Part shown: one piece after another, positions 50,721 through 62,348 of the stretch
Numbering within the stretch: the stretch's first letter is position 1
Layout of the letters: each line of letters starts with the position of its first letter
Assembly (NCBI GenBank): GCA_014529385.2
Contig: CM043959.1
Span: 14,573,809-14,637,808 of the forward strand
DNA: 64,000 bases
Origin: Adiantum capillus-veneris
Lineage: Eukaryota > Streptophyta > Polypodiopsida > Polypodiales > Pteridaceae
Direction of reading: 5' to 3'
Notes under the pieces: model-generated
Told to the model about the DNA's origin: nothing
Seen by the model: only the letters and a program-made list of their open reading frames with translations
Database searches by the model: none
Translations under genes and position numbers: made by a program

Positions 50721-52540
50721 AGATCTCATCAGTGTGCAAAGCTGGAATCCACCAAATATATGTGCACTATTGGCTTCTCCTCATATGAGAGCCTTACAAA
50801 TTGTGCGACATATATTGTGGTGGCAAAAGTGAGAGGTGGACATTGCAAGCATACTAACAACACATAATGACAAAAGAATGTCAAATCAATGAAACTACAT
50901 ATGCATAAAATTAAGTGAAAAATCACTCGACCACTATGTAACCATAAATTGATCACTGTATCAATCCAATACTAGCATATGCAACTATAGCTCGATAAAG
51001 CTCTACCATAAAGTGTACAATAACAGTATCCAACCTTTGCTTTAAACCTAGCAAAATCTGCATGTAAGCAAGTGCCAAGTGATAATGTAAGCACAATGAG
51101 GTGTGAAAACTCAAGATTAGGATAAGCAACTCTCAACTGAGCATAAAATGCATAACCATATGCATAAGTAGATAGCAAAAGCAATGCTAACTATACATTC
51201 CACAAATAATGCTGTAAAATTTGACAAGTGTGTAAATATGTACCTGTAATAATCAATGACTACTTGTAAATTGTATGCAGTGTACTTAGATCAAAAATCT
51301 CCAGTAACCTATAACTGCTACGAGCATACCAAAACATTTACTCCTGCGAGAGTGGATATATGAACACTAATGAGTGTCCAAAAGTGATAGAATCTATCAA
51401 AGTGAGAGTAAATACTCAATCACTATCAAAGTGGAAGTCCACTCGACCAATTAAAGCAACAAAGAGTAAATCCACGGATACATAAGATTATGACAAGAAC
51501 CTAAAAAAAATCGGACATAGTTTTCCTTATGATTTGAGCAAAATCTCAAATAAACCTCAACCAAAAGTGTATAAACCACAAATAAAACCAACCTATGCAC
51601 ATGAACAGAGACTCGGTCTCTCATCCAGAGATGTTATACATCAATCCAAATCCATGACCCAAAAGCTCTCCAAAAGCATGAAGAGAAGCAAGATAAACCG
51701 TCGGTAATCCAAAAGCACACAGACCATAAACAAACATTCGTGTCTCAACAACAACGAATCCATATATACTATACATAAACCATAAGCATGTCAACCAAGC
51801 TCACTTTCACACAAGTAGCTCTGTAATCGATATACCTATATCAAGCTCACTATGTATCTGCAAATGTCAAACATGTCAAAATCTGCACAAATCTTGTGCA
51901 TAACCTCTCTAAAATTCCATAGTCTCAATGCACATAAAATCACATCTATATGTGTATCAATCCAAAAACCACATTCCAATCAATAATTGCATATACAATT
52001 ACAAGATAAATTATCACTCAATGGACACCACAATGCAATGTATGTATCCCCAAACACAAACTACATATTGCTTTGCAATATATAAGTCCTTAACTGCCAA
52101 AGCTTCTATGTGTCAACAAATTATAGGTTGCTGCAAAAACTCTACAATTCAAAATTTCAAAATTTTGATATCACCAATGCATCTAAAACATTAAAAAAAC
52201 CCTAGGATAGACATCTAAATCATATAGATCCGAGTCCGAAGGAATATGCCAAAACAGCATTTTGTGGCCCAAAAAGTGCAAAACAAAATCACTATTGTGC
52301 TTGCTATAATTTTGAGTAGTATTTCAAAAAATTGGCATTGCCATTGCATCCAAAGTATGCAAAAATCCCAACGTAGACTCTTGGATCATATCTATGTGAC
52401 TCTGTATGGTCGAGATACACAAAAAATTGTGTTTTGAAGCCCAAAAATTGCAAAAACAAGCTATAGAAAGTTGTGTACTTGCTTCTACTCTACTCTTCGA
52501 GACCCGATGACAAGGTTGTCAACACTCTCTCCTCTATCAA
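50721..52540. other. No gene recognised; contains a diverged tandem duplication
   Basis: AT-rich with short frames lacking motifs. Probably internal retroelement sequence, given the PBS-like site at its right edge. Confidence 0.4.
52154..52458. repeat. Diverged ~167-bp tandem duplication
   Basis: Copies begin at 52154 and 52321, both ATTTCAAAA. Shared blocks include TGCATC(T/C)AAA, ATCATAT, and GCCCAAAAA followed by TGCAAAA at the end. Confidence 0.6.
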
Positions 52541-52762
52541 GATTTGATACCAATTGAAGAGTGTGCAGATGCGTGCATCTGTGTGCGGGGAAGGGAGAGA
52601 AGCAAGAGCATAGTGCGTGGGTGGAGAAGTGAGCAAAGTGCTCTATCTCCTTATTCTTTTATGTATATAAAGAATAGGAGGTTAGGTGTAGTCAATGGAC
52701 ATCCGAACATCAAACGTCCGGCCCGAGATAGAGGCACATCTACCTTGAACCCCAACACATCC
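52541..52762 (-). repeat. PBS-like site and short LTR fragment (minus)
   Basis: The minus strand reads TTGGTATCAAATC at 52553-52541; TG at 52555 would start an LTR. The fragment contains a TATA-like TTTATATACAT and ends where Copia-4 gag sequence begins (about 52762). Confidence 0.4.
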
Positions 52763-53250
52763 AAAAATACATCCATATCATCCTCCTCTTGAATAACCTT
52801 GGATTCTAAGTGTTTATGCAAATACACAATTATTGTCTCATTATAACTTGCATAGAAACTAATTAGAATATCTCAAGCTTGTTTTGTTGTTTTAGCTAAA
52901 TAAATGTGGGGAGTGATAGAGAATTTGACAAAACATACAATCAAGGCATAAGCATGTGCATCACTACCATCCCAATGAGATTGCTCGTGGTAGCAAGCAA
53001 AACAACCCTAGCAAGAGCACTGCTAAAACTTGCATCAACCACTGAGCCTGTATCTACAAAACCTGGCCTTACATCAAAATCTTGCACAATGTTCCATTAA
53101 ATATCATCACCTTCTTCTACAACCTTTTCCAAAGTATTACTCGCCCAATGAATGGTTAGCATCAAATCTTGCTGAGAGCTAAGAAAGTAAGGCAAGTAGG
53201 AGGTGTTGGCAACACTGCCCAGGATGTCAAAGCTTGCTTTGATACCAATT
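52763..53250 (-). mobile_element. Copia element 4 (minus): PBS and gag fragment
   Basis: The PBS on the minus strand is TTGGTATCAAAGC (53248-53236), with LTR TG at 53250. Gag starts at ATG 53162 and contains VDTGSVVDA, TISFYASYNET-like DILISFYASYNE, VYLHKHLESKV and EEDDMDVFL, matching Copia-3 gag (VDTGSADDG, DLYASGNEE, VYLHKRFESKV, EEDDMDVFL). It has several stops and ends abruptly after DMDVFL. Confidence 0.7.
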
Positions 53251-53655
53251 GCTGGAAATATGGATACAAGAATGCATGCAAAGATGACAAAGAAGAAGAA
53301 GAAGCTTGAGAGCACACAACACAAGAAGTAGTAGTACTGAGTGTGCCAAATACAAAGATAATGCTAGCCCTAGAATGATGGGCATATATTAATGCAAGGG
53401 AAAAAAAATCCTCCTAGAGAAGGAAAAAAGTGCCCCAAAAGTGTATTCACACACATCACTACCATAATATGGTAACAACACCAATTTTGGTATCCCCAAA
53501 TTGGAGTTTGTCTTTTGATCTTCTTGTAGATGCTTCAATAGGAGTAGTCTTGATGCAAGAAATAGGATAGGCTAATATAAACCTAACTACTATGCAGAAG
53601 TGTTTCTACCTCCACATGAAAAAAATTATCCACTTTCAAAGAGGGGGTGTTTGGG
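53251..53655. repeat. Probable Copia-4 LTR (outer end not defined)
   Basis: It begins TGCTGGAAATATGG next to the PBS. No second copy is seen. No coding motif. Confidence 0.35.
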
Positions 53656-53659
53656 AATG

Positions 53660-54125
53660 ATGAGCGAGTGATATATGGGTTACTGAAGTTCAAGCATTAA
53701 TTGTTGGCAATAAAGTTGTGTTGCATGTGGATCATCAAGCATTAATTTATCTAGTCAATAAGCAATATTTGTCAAGAAGATTGGCAAGGTGGGTGTTACT
53801 GATGTAGAAGTTTGACTATATAGTGATTCATACACCAGGTCAAGAGCATGTCATTGCACACTTTTTGAAACGCTTGGAGACAAGAGAACAACCTACAAGA
53901 ATCCATGATGATTTACTAGATGCAAGTTTATTCCCAATCAACCCTAACAATATTGAAGAATATTTTTATGATGATATGTTATAATTTTTAATTGAATAAG
54001 GTCTTCTTGAAAGTATACTTACTGACAAAAGAAAGAAATTAGCTTGGAGCAATAGAACGTTTACTGTTTTTCTATGTGTGTTGTATAAGAGAGGCATAGA
54101 TCGGGTGCTTAGGAAACAAAGGCGA
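53660..54125 (+). pseudogene. Gypsy RNase H fragment (plus)
   Basis: Frames read LHVDHQALIYLVNKQYLSRRLARWVLLM, a stop, KFDYIVIHTPGQEHVIAHFLKRLE and DDLLDASLFPINP, typical of the second half of Gypsy RNase H (TDH, GR.ARW, HxPG...ADxLSR). It resembles Gypsy-B. Cut at both sides. Confidence 0.7.
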
Positions 54126-54130
54126 TTCAA

Positions 54131-54680
54131 ATGTTCTTCTTTAGATTAATTGTAAATAAGTATATCATCAAGAAATATGAGATCACAAACCTACCAAGAT
54201 ATGGACATAACACATTATCCACAAGCATTGTAAAGGTAGACAGAGCATTGGTAAAACCAAAAGGCATAACCAAAAACTTGAAATGCCCAAAATGGATTCA
54301 AATGTTGTCCTAAGTATATCAATGGTTTGATGCGCACTTGATGATACCCCGAGCATAAAACTATCTTAGAAAAGGAATGTGCACCTTGCAGTTGATCAAA
54401 AGCTCATCAACTCTTGGTAGTGAATGCGTGTTCTTGATAGTGAGGGCATTTAAGCCACGGTAATCTACACACATGCACATAGATCCGTCCTTTTTCTTCA
54501 CCAATAAGATTGGCAAAGCCCATGGAGATGTACTTGGCTTAATGAACCCACACTTAAGATAATCAGCAAGTTGACGTTCCATCTCAATGGATTTCTTAAC
54601 ACTAAGCTAGTAGGGTGGGTTACTGATGGGCACCACTGCAAAAATCATTCAACAAGCAACCCAGCTAGTAAATTATTTAG
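54131..54680 (-). pseudogene. Gypsy RT fragment (minus)
   Basis: 54582-54361 has CGFIKPSTSPWALPILLVKKKDGSMCMCVDYRGLN; then, with frameshifts, FLVMPFGFTNALSTF and SYFLDDILIYN at about 54150, which includes the catalytic Asp pair. It meets the plus-strand RNase H fragment head to head at about 54128. Confidence 0.75.
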
Positions 54681-55090
54681 AAAAGCATCATGAAATTCAT
54701 GCAATAGTTGTTTTAACTGTTCTTTTGAATTTGTAACAATGGAGAGGGAGTGTCATAAACACTAATATCTAACTATCCCAAATTATTTTCTCATGTTAAA
54801 CTGACCATTTAATATGGGAGGATAAAAGGGGACAAGAGTTAGTATGTTAGAATGTGCTACTAGACTTATCTCACCCAAGGACCAAGAAGAGAGATGACTA
54901 CATCTCAATAAGGGTCCAAAAGGAGATGGTCTACCAAAGAGCAATGTGCAACTAATGAAGCTTAAAAGACCTTAGGGTTAGCTTCATTAAAGACTTCCAA
55001 AGGTTAGTGTTAAAAGTCCTTACAGTTAGGACCATTAGGAAAGACTATGGCCAACATTAGGTACTTTAGACCTTAGGCAAGCTAAGGCAG

Positions 55091-55186
55091 CTTGAGGTGC
55101 TTATTGACTAAGGTGCTTGAGGAGCTTAATGACTAAGGTGCTTGAGGAGCTTATTGACTTAGGTGCTTGAGGTGCTTTAAGTCAAC
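55091..55186. repeat. 25-bp tandem repeat, 3.8 copies
   Basis: Units CTTGAGG(T/A)GCTTA(T/A)TGAC plus T(A/T)AGGTG at 55091, 55116, 55141 and a partial unit from 55166. Confidence 0.9.
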
Positions 55187-55238
55187 AATGACTCCTACAA
55201 AGGAGGGGGTGATCCCTATCTCTAGGGAGATTAGAGAG

Positions 55239-55240
<2 letters not shown>

Positions 55241-55301
<61 letters not shown>
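55241..55301. repeat. (CA)n microsatellite
   Basis: 30 CA units. Confidence 0.95.
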
Positions 55302-55303
<2 letters not shown>

Positions 55304-55610
55304 ATCAAGAGTCACAAAGCCACAAGGGGCATAAAGGACACATGCTAGCTATGTTGCCCTCATAGCATGCCATAATCCTATTGGATGGCCTAAAGGGAGG
55401 TCCAATGAGAATTTAGATTCAATTAAATAATTAATTGATCTCTCTCTCTCTCTCTCTCAAAGGGGGAAAGGAGGACACTTGTCCAAATGCTACACCCATT
55501 ACCTGTTATGTCTAGAGCCATTCATTGACTAGTCACGGGCTTGAGCCAATAGGCTTCAAACTAGAGTAAAGTGTGAAAATCTCTCTCTCTCTCTCATGTA
55601 GCCCACGAGC

Positions 55611-55683
<73 letters not shown>
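55611..55683. repeat. (CT)n(CA)n compound microsatellite
   Basis: 10 CT units followed by about 26 CA units. Confidence 0.95.
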
Positions 55684-55686
<3 letters not shown>

Positions 55687-56366
55687 TTGTGAGAGTTGAA
55701 AGAACTCCATCTCCTTCTCCAAGCTTGAGAAGTGGAGAACCTACACCAACACCTCTTGGCTATGGAATGAAAATCTAACCAAGAGCCATGCTCAAAGCAA
55801 TGCTTATCATTCTCTTCATCTTCATTATCACTATGCTAAGCTATGCTCTAAGAGTGATTATGTGAGGAGCCTACTTCTTTCTTGTAAGAATACATCTTCT
55901 TCCCTCATCTTCCTCACTCTCTACCGACTCTCCCCACCTTTCACGGTGTTTGAAGTCTTGGGTTTGAGGGTTACACCAATTTCTTGTTATTTGCAAGTAG
56001 ATTAATTTTTGTTTAAGCATAAGTTTAGTGCATGAATCTTTCCATCTTCATGGCACCAAAGAGGTCTTAAGGAACACAGAGATTGTATTCTACCAAGTCC
56101 CTCTATTGATGGGAGAACCTATAATACAAATGCCTTTTGGAGGGGGGACTGGCTATAAGTAAATCCAGTCCTCAAATGTTGTCAACTTCTCTATTTCTCT
56201 CTCTTTTACAAGTTATTGCTGATGCCATGTTAATTAGGAATGTGTAAATTGTTGCTATCTCTGACCAAGCACTCTCTCTATCTTCACTAGGAATTCTCTT
56301 ATTGATATGCTCATATGTCCAATTCTCTTCCACTACAATCAAAGTTATTAGCTAAATTCCGTTACA

Positions 56367-56378
56367 TTGGTATCATGG
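56367..56378 (+). promoter_or_regulatory. Gypsy-C primer-binding site, iMet-like
   Basis: TTGGTATCATGG directly after GTTACA; close to TTGGTATCAGAG. Confidence 0.6.
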
Positions 56379-56783
56379 CTATTGGTTTCTCTTTTTTTGC
56401 TTAAAAAGAGAGGTCCTTAAGTCGTCTACAAAGGGTTGGAGTTGTTCATTGCAAGAGGGTAAGTGGGACAGGGATCTATTATCTCTATTGGCGTGCTTGT
56501 TTCATAACAGGGTGTGGGGTACACCGTTGGGAACTATAGACTTAGTAATGGAGTCTTTCAGAGCTTGCCTACGGCTTAACCATTACTGAGCTATTAGCAA
56601 GCTCGATAGGAACCGGTGCCAACTTAGCAATGTTATGACCCTCATCTCTGCTCTTTGCAATAAACAATATTCTAAACCACGAGTGTGGATGCTTGAGTGC
56701 TAATTTTCAAGAGTAAGAGGAGTAGCAACTAGGGCTTTGAAGTTGCCAAAGAATAAGTAATCATACACATAAATTCTGTTAGC

Positions 56784-58292
56784 ATGGCTGAAAATAATAA
56801 AGAGAGTAGAATGAATATTGATAACTTTGATTTTTCACATGAAGGTGCTACTAATGATGCCCCTATGCTTGTAAACTTTCTTGTCACCAGGCTTCAACAA
56901 GACATGGGTAGCCTTGCTCTACAAGGTGAAGTTTATCAACAACTTCACGCCCATGGGATCCTCCAAACTCCCCAAGAAGAGAGAGTTCCTGTGAAGTCTC
57001 TAGAAGAGACTTCCAAAAGAGGGCTCTCTACAGTGAGAGAAGAGGAGGATCCATACGAAGGGATGCAACACTTACTTGCAGATTTACCTCCATCCAAAAG
57101 GAGAGGCCAAGTCTCAACTGCATAGCCTCCATGGATGGAAAGAGAAAGAAGTGAGTCTCCAACACTTCAAAAGATGTGGTTCCAAGAGATGGCGGTCTCA
57201 CAACAATCTCTGACTCCTCCCAAGAGGAAAAGATCACCGCAAATTACCCCTCCTCGTAATCTCAAAAAGGAAGAGAGGAATCAAACGAAGAAAAAGGAGA
57301 GAAAGAGGTCACCCTCTTCTCCATCTTCATCATCATCCTCTTCTTTCGATGAAAGTAACTACTTTTCTCCCAAAGAGCCTAAGAGGAGAGGCCACTGCAA
57401 ATCCTATGCTGCATGGAGAAGGTCCAAGAAGCTCAAAAAGTTCAAGGAGGGAGGAAAGAACATCTCTTTCCTCACCTCTGACGGTACCTTTGGTGCTACA
57501 GACAAAATCTTGGCCTTCATCTAGCAATTTGATGTGGCCTTTGGTGATGAGGATTTCACGGAGTCCTCCAAGCTACATCATGTGGCTATGTATTTCCAAA
57601 AGTCCACCAGACAATGGTGGGTTGGCCTACAAGCCAACGGAGAAGCCCAAAGACATGGAAGGCTTTAAGAGCCTCCATAATGAAGCAATTTTTTTCAAGT
57701 GATGCCAAAGAAAAAGTCCTTAGAGAATGGCAAAGCTTGAAGCTCTCTTCCTACAAGTCTATCCAAAAGTATGTGTACAAGTTTTGGGATTTACATCTCA
57801 AAGACACTGTTTAGAAAAAGACAAACTTTGGGGAGAAAAAGCAACAATTTTGTGCAGGTCTACCAGAAGAAATGGCTGAGTATGTCAACTCACAAAGGCC
57901 TACAACCATTTCTACGATCATACACCATACTATGGTCACCTCGCGAATCAATTTTCAACAAGGGGCTAAGAGAAATTCTAAAGCCCATGGAAATTAAAGA
58001 GCGAAATGAGCCTAGAGGAAAGAAGAATGCTCAAAATTCTTCCAAAGGCAATTCTAGTAATAACAATAGCAAAGCAAAGGAGAAGGGAGTCTACAAAGGC
58101 AAGAATAGACTCTCTCTCAAAGAGCTAGAGCATTATCGTAAAGATAACCAATGTTTCAAGTGCGAGGAGCAAGGATATGCATACCGTGCTTGCCCTCAAA
58201 GGAATGCGCATAATGAGCCACCTAGAGCTTCCGTGGTTGAAGCTCCAAAAGAGGATGCTCATTGCCAAGGATCTCCCCTTTCCTATACTTAG
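56784..58292 (+). pseudogene. Gypsy-C gag with mutated zinc knuckle
   Basis: The start at 56784 (MAENNKESRMNID) opens one frame through in-frame TAG codons at 57123 and 57522. The N-terminal part is acidic; the middle is Ser/Lys/Glu-rich (KRSPSSPSSSSSSSFDES). The gag core is at about 57540-57930 (DFTESSKLHHVAMYFQKSTRQWW, KFWDLHLKDTV), with a frameshift near 57660. The knuckle at about 58150 reads CFKCEEQGYAYRACP; the usual His is Tyr. It would form the capsid if intact. Confidence 0.8.
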
Positions 58293-58299
58293 GGAAAGG

Positions 58300-58672
58300 T
58301 GTGAAAGCATGATGCCTTCATCTTATTCCACCCTGGCTTACTCACAACCTTATATCCATGGAGTTGGCCACCAAGCTAGGCATACAAGCCCATGCGATGG
58401 GAGATGCGCTAAAAGTTGATGGTGCTTTCAAGGGGAAAGATGTCTCAGTCACTCCCTTAATTGGGAAATTGAGGCTTCATGCCCAAAGCTATGTGGACAA
58501 AGAGGATTTCTTCATCTCCCCTCTCAAGCATGAGGATGTCATCCTTGGGGCACCATGGTTTACTTGCATGGCTGCCACCATGAAGTTCACTGAAAGGAGA
58601 ATTTATTTTAGGTATAAGGAAAAAGAGATGTACATAGATGCCAAGGAGTCCAGGAATACCATATACTTCTAA
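58300..58672 (+). pseudogene. Gypsy-C protease, catalytic motif lost
   Basis: The frame 58358-58672 has MELATKLGIQAHAMGDALKV and KHEDVILGAPWFTCM, the end of a retropepsin. In the upstream DNA the place of DSGATHN reads PPWLTHNLIS in the same frame, so the active-site Asp is absent. Confidence 0.65.
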
Positions 58673-58674
58673 AT

Positions 58675-60303
58675 ATGATTGCTTTTGATAAGTCAATGAA
58701 AAGCTCAATTTCTATGTACATGATTTTTGTTAAAGAGTCTTTGAATAACACTAATGCTTTAACAAGTAACAATGGAAAGAATCAAGAGGAATTAGAGTTG
58801 TCTAATTTCCTAAACAAATTCCAAGATGTTTTCATTGACGAAATCCCTAGTGAGTTACCTCTAAAACGAGGGGATGATGACCATTTACTAAAGCTTCTAC
58901 AAGGAAGCTCACTGCCTAATAATCCTCCTTATCAAGTTTCACAAGATCAACAAGAAGAGATCATGAAGCAGGTGCAAGGACTGGTAAAGAAAGGGATGGT
59001 GAGCCCTAGCTCCTCTCCATTTTGCTCACCAGTACTTTTAGTGCAAAAGAAAGACGACACATATCGCATGTGTGTCGATTATAGAGCACTAAATAGGATC
59101 ATTATCAGGAATAGATTTCCCGTGCCGCAGGTAGAGGATCTATTTGATAAGCTACAAGGGTCTACCTACTTCAATAGGATTGAACTTAAAAGTGGCTATC
59201 ATCAAATAAGGATAGTGAATGAAGATATTGTAAAGACTGCTTTTTGCACGACATTCGGTCTTTATGAATATCTTGTCATGCCTTTTGGCTTGACAAATTC
59301 TCTAGCTACATTCAATGGAATGATGGAGAAGATCTTCAGGCCTTATCGCATTGGAGTGTTCTTTGATGATATTATCATCTACTCCAATTCATTGGAAGAA
59401 CACAAACAACACCTCTAGGTAATCTTTCAAGTTCTGAGAGAAAATAAGCTTTTCATAGATCAAAAGAAAAGTCAAATTTTCTTAAAGGAGATTCAATACT
59501 TAGGTCACATTATCTCTAAAGATGGCATCTGTATGGATCCAACAAAGTTAGAGGTAATAAAAGGATGGCCTAATCCAAGGAGTCTCCATGAGCTACAAAG
59601 CTTTATTGGTATGTGTGCATAATATAGATGCTTCATAGAAAAATTCTGGCTAATAGCAAGCCCATTACATGACTTAACAAAAGAGAACGTTAAGTATTCA
59701 TGGACTGCAAAAGAGAAAGAAGCTTTTGAGAAGCTCAAGGAAAGTCTTATCTCTCAACGTGTACTTACACTATTGGATCTCTCAAAGCCATTTGAGGTCC
59801 AAGGTGATGCTTGTGATGATTGACTTGGAGCTTTTTTGCTTCAAGAAGGGCATGCCATAGCATATGAGAGTCGAAGACTCAACTCCGATGAGTGAGTATT
59901 GGGCATATACAAAAAGGAGCTACTAGCTGTCCTACATGCCCTAGACACGTGGAAGCACTATCTCTTGGGGACTCCATTCATCCTACGGACGGATCATCAA
60001 AGCCTCAAGTATTTTATGACACAAACCAAGTTATCTGACAAACAAATGAGGTGGGCAAATTTTCCTTCACAATTTAATTTTCATATTGTTCACATTACTG
60101 GCAAGCACAATCAAGTGGCCGATGCACTCTCACAAAGGCCAAAGGTGAATGCAGTATCCATAGCTACTCACAATGATGTGTCTTCTATCATAGATGAGTA
60201 TGCTATTGATCCCGACTTCAAGAAGAATCATTCACCTTGGAAGATGGCTATCTTCTCTATGGCAATAGGCTATGCATTACTAACTCACTTCGTGAGAAAG
60301 TAA
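58675..60303 (+). pseudogene. Gypsy-C reverse transcriptase and RNase H
   Basis: Open from 58675 to a TAG at 59416: RT with MCVDYRALNRII, RIELKSGYHQIRI (first Asp is Glu here, where D.KSGYHQ is usual) and GVFFDDIIIYSNS. After the stop, the same frame continues with the thumb (LGHIISKDGI, LHELQSFIGMCA, stop), RNase H first Asp region (FEVQGDACDD, stop, LGAFLLQEGHAIAYESRRL, stop), then WKHYLLGTPFILRTDHQSLKYF and VADALSQRPKVN. Four stops and no frameshift until about 60230, so the decay is moderate. Confidence 0.85.
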
Positions 60304-61093
60304 TGTATAAATCTCATGCTCCTCCTTATGCGGGGCATAGAGGGGTTCAATCTACTCTTCGAGGAGTAGAAATATTCTTCTATTGGCCTACCATAAAAGA
60401 GACATACAAGAGTATGTTTCAAAATGTGTGGTATGCCAAAAGACGAAGTTTGATAGAGGGAAGCAACCTGGATTGCTCCAGCCGTTGCCAATCCCTGATT
60501 CACCATGGGAGAGCATATCCGTAGATTTCATCTTTGGATTGCCCAAGTCTATCCATGGGAATACACGAATATGGACAATAGTCAATAGGTTTAGCACACA
60601 AGCACACTTTATACCTGTCAAAAAGACTATTAAGGCACACCAAATGGCAACCCTCTTCATATCACAGATTTTCAACAAGTACCATGGCTTTCCAACATCT
60701 ACTCTGTCGGATAGAGATCCTAGAATGACCAATAATTTTTGGAAGGGTATCTTTGAGAATCTAGGCACAAGGTTGAATTTCTCCTCAGCCTATCACCCAC
60801 AAATGAATGGCCAAAGTGAGATAGCTAACCTTACGAATCTTGATCTACTAAAAGACTATGTCACGAAAGTAGATCAACGCTCCCAATGGGAGAAGTACTT
60901 ACCTTTAGTAGAGTATCCTTACAATAACACTGTACAAACTTCTACAAGTACATCACCTTTTGAGATCATAGAGGGAAGATCCAAAAGTCCCTTGCTACTT
61001 CAGGTACATGGGAAGATCTTCACTACTGATGAGTATAGCCACGAACTTCAAGAATCTTTTAAGAAGATTAAAGAGGCTATATCCATCTCATAG
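60237..61093 (+). pseudogene. Gypsy-C integrase
   Basis: The zinc finger (HAPPYAGHRGVQ, FFYWPTIK) is in the frame 60237-60524, then shifts near 60390 to the frame 60383-61093 with CVVCQKTKFDRG. The core has WESISVDFIFGLP (Asp), TLSDRDPRMT (Asp) and PQMNGQSEIAN (Glu), so the DDE residues are present. It ends at a stop near 61091 before the C-terminal motif. Confidence 0.85.
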
Positions 61094-61606
61094 AAAAGGC
61101 AAAAGGCTACTACTAACAAGCACAAAAGAGCCTTAGCCTTTAAGGAAAATGATTGGGTCTTGCTTATGTTCCCTAAGGCTTGTCTAAGGCACACTACGGG
61201 CAAGAATCCCACGGGCCACCAGAAGTATTATCCTAAGCTACAAAAAGATACTATGGCCCCTTTCAAATCCTTAAGCCCATCAATGAGATGGCTTATCAAT
61301 TGATTTTGCCCAACTATTGGCTCATGCATAATGCTTTTCATGTGAGCCTACTCAAGCCTTAAAAAGGAGAGCCACCCAAGAGAGGCCATAATTGAAGACC
61401 CTCCAGAGATCGAGGATCAATAAGAGGTGCTCCAGCCCAAATCCATCCTTCGGCATGAAGACAAGGTACTAAGGCAGGGTAAAGTTATCCGACAATACCT
61501 TATCAAATTCAAAAATTATCCTTTTGAAGATGCTAGATGGATGCAAGGTATGCAACTTAAGGATAATATGAAGCTTGTCATTGCTTACAATGATTTTATA
61601 AAGTAA
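61094..61606 (+). pseudogene. Gypsy-C integrase C terminus and chromodomain
   Basis: NDWVLLMFPKACLR is the GDWVLL-type motif. After frameshifts the chromodomain reads EVLQPKSILRHEDKVLRQGKVIRQYLIKFKNYPFEDARWM, then a short tail. Hydrophobic and aromatic positions of the family are present. Confidence 0.75.
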
Positions 61607-61712
61607 GCAAATGTAAATGCATGGTAAATGAATAAATATTTTTGTCTTATAAGACTCTCTCTTTTCTTTATTATGCACAATTTTAAGAAGTATGCCTTCT
61701 TATGATCATGTT

Positions 61713-61976
61713 TGTGGCAACGACGTCTCCCAATGTCACGGCTAGGGACTTGCTACGCGCCGTGTGCGAGCCACAAGGGCTCCTAGCACACAGTCATACA
61801 ACAGGCAAGCTCACAAGGAAAAATGGTGTGTCACTCACCTTCCTGCGTAGTTGCGAATGAAGGATTCCCGCGCCGCGAAGATGAGGGAGACGCCGCTACG
61901 CAGCGCTCAACCGCCTCGCCGCCGTCATGCTGCCACAACGCTCGATCACACACACACTCTCACACTCTCTCTCACA

Positions 61977-62049
<73 letters not shown>

Positions 62050-62332
62050 GGAGATGGTGAAGGAGAAGGTGGAGATGGAGCAAGAGCGGCTTCTATTGCA
62101 CAATGAGAGAATGAGTAAAAATTAGGTTTAGTGGCTTTTATATGAGCTCACCCCATTCACACTTGGGCGCCCATACTTAGCCAAATAACTCTTTGAATAT
62201 TCCAGTTAGAGTGCGCCTATCATCGGCGATCACCCTTACCTTGTTCCTATTGGTCCGACAAGCCCGGTACCTGACTCTAAATAATACAACGTTTATAGAT
62301 CATAGGGTGTCCGTGTGCCGTGAGGGTTAACA
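61713..62332 (-). repeat. LTR (minus orientation), 620 bp
   Basis: On the minus strand it starts TGTTAACCCTCACGG and ends CGTTGCCACA (TG...CA). It has a TATA box (CATATAAAAG, 62136-62145) and CA repeats. A polypurine tract lies directly outside it on the right, so it is the 3' LTR of a minus-strand element extending rightwards. Confidence 0.55.
61980..62048. repeat. (CA)n microsatellite
   Basis: About 34 AC units inside the LTR. Confidence 0.95.
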
Positions 62333-62348
62333 TGCCCCCCTTCCTGAT
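62333..62348 (-). promoter_or_regulatory. Polypurine tract (minus)
   Basis: The minus strand reads ATCAGGAAGGGGGGCA immediately before the LTR TG. It is typical of the plus-strand primer site of plant Gypsy elements. Confidence 0.6.

Larger units (their letters stand above)
54845..56366 (+). repeat. Candidate 5' LTR of the plus-strand chromovirus
   Basis: The right end is set by the PBS (ends GTTACA at 56366). The left end is a guess at TGTTAGAATG (54845), which would give TG...CA ends. No 3' LTR is present for comparison. It contains two CA microsatellites and a 25-bp tandem repeat. Confidence 0.35.
56367..61690 (+). mobile_element. Gypsy-C chromovirus (plus): PBS, gag, protease, RT, RNase H, integrase, chromodomain
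   Basis: The longest older element here. The order is gag (56784-58292), protease (58300-58672), RT and RNase H (58675-60303, one frame with four stops), integrase (60237-61093) and chromodomain (about 61420-61605). That is chromovirus organisation. The 3' LTR is missing; another LTR follows at 61713. The breaks make it inactive. Confidence 0.9.

Noticed and set aside
61823-62125. Frame with a long Thr-His run
   Set aside because: It is translation of a CA microsatellite inside an LTR.
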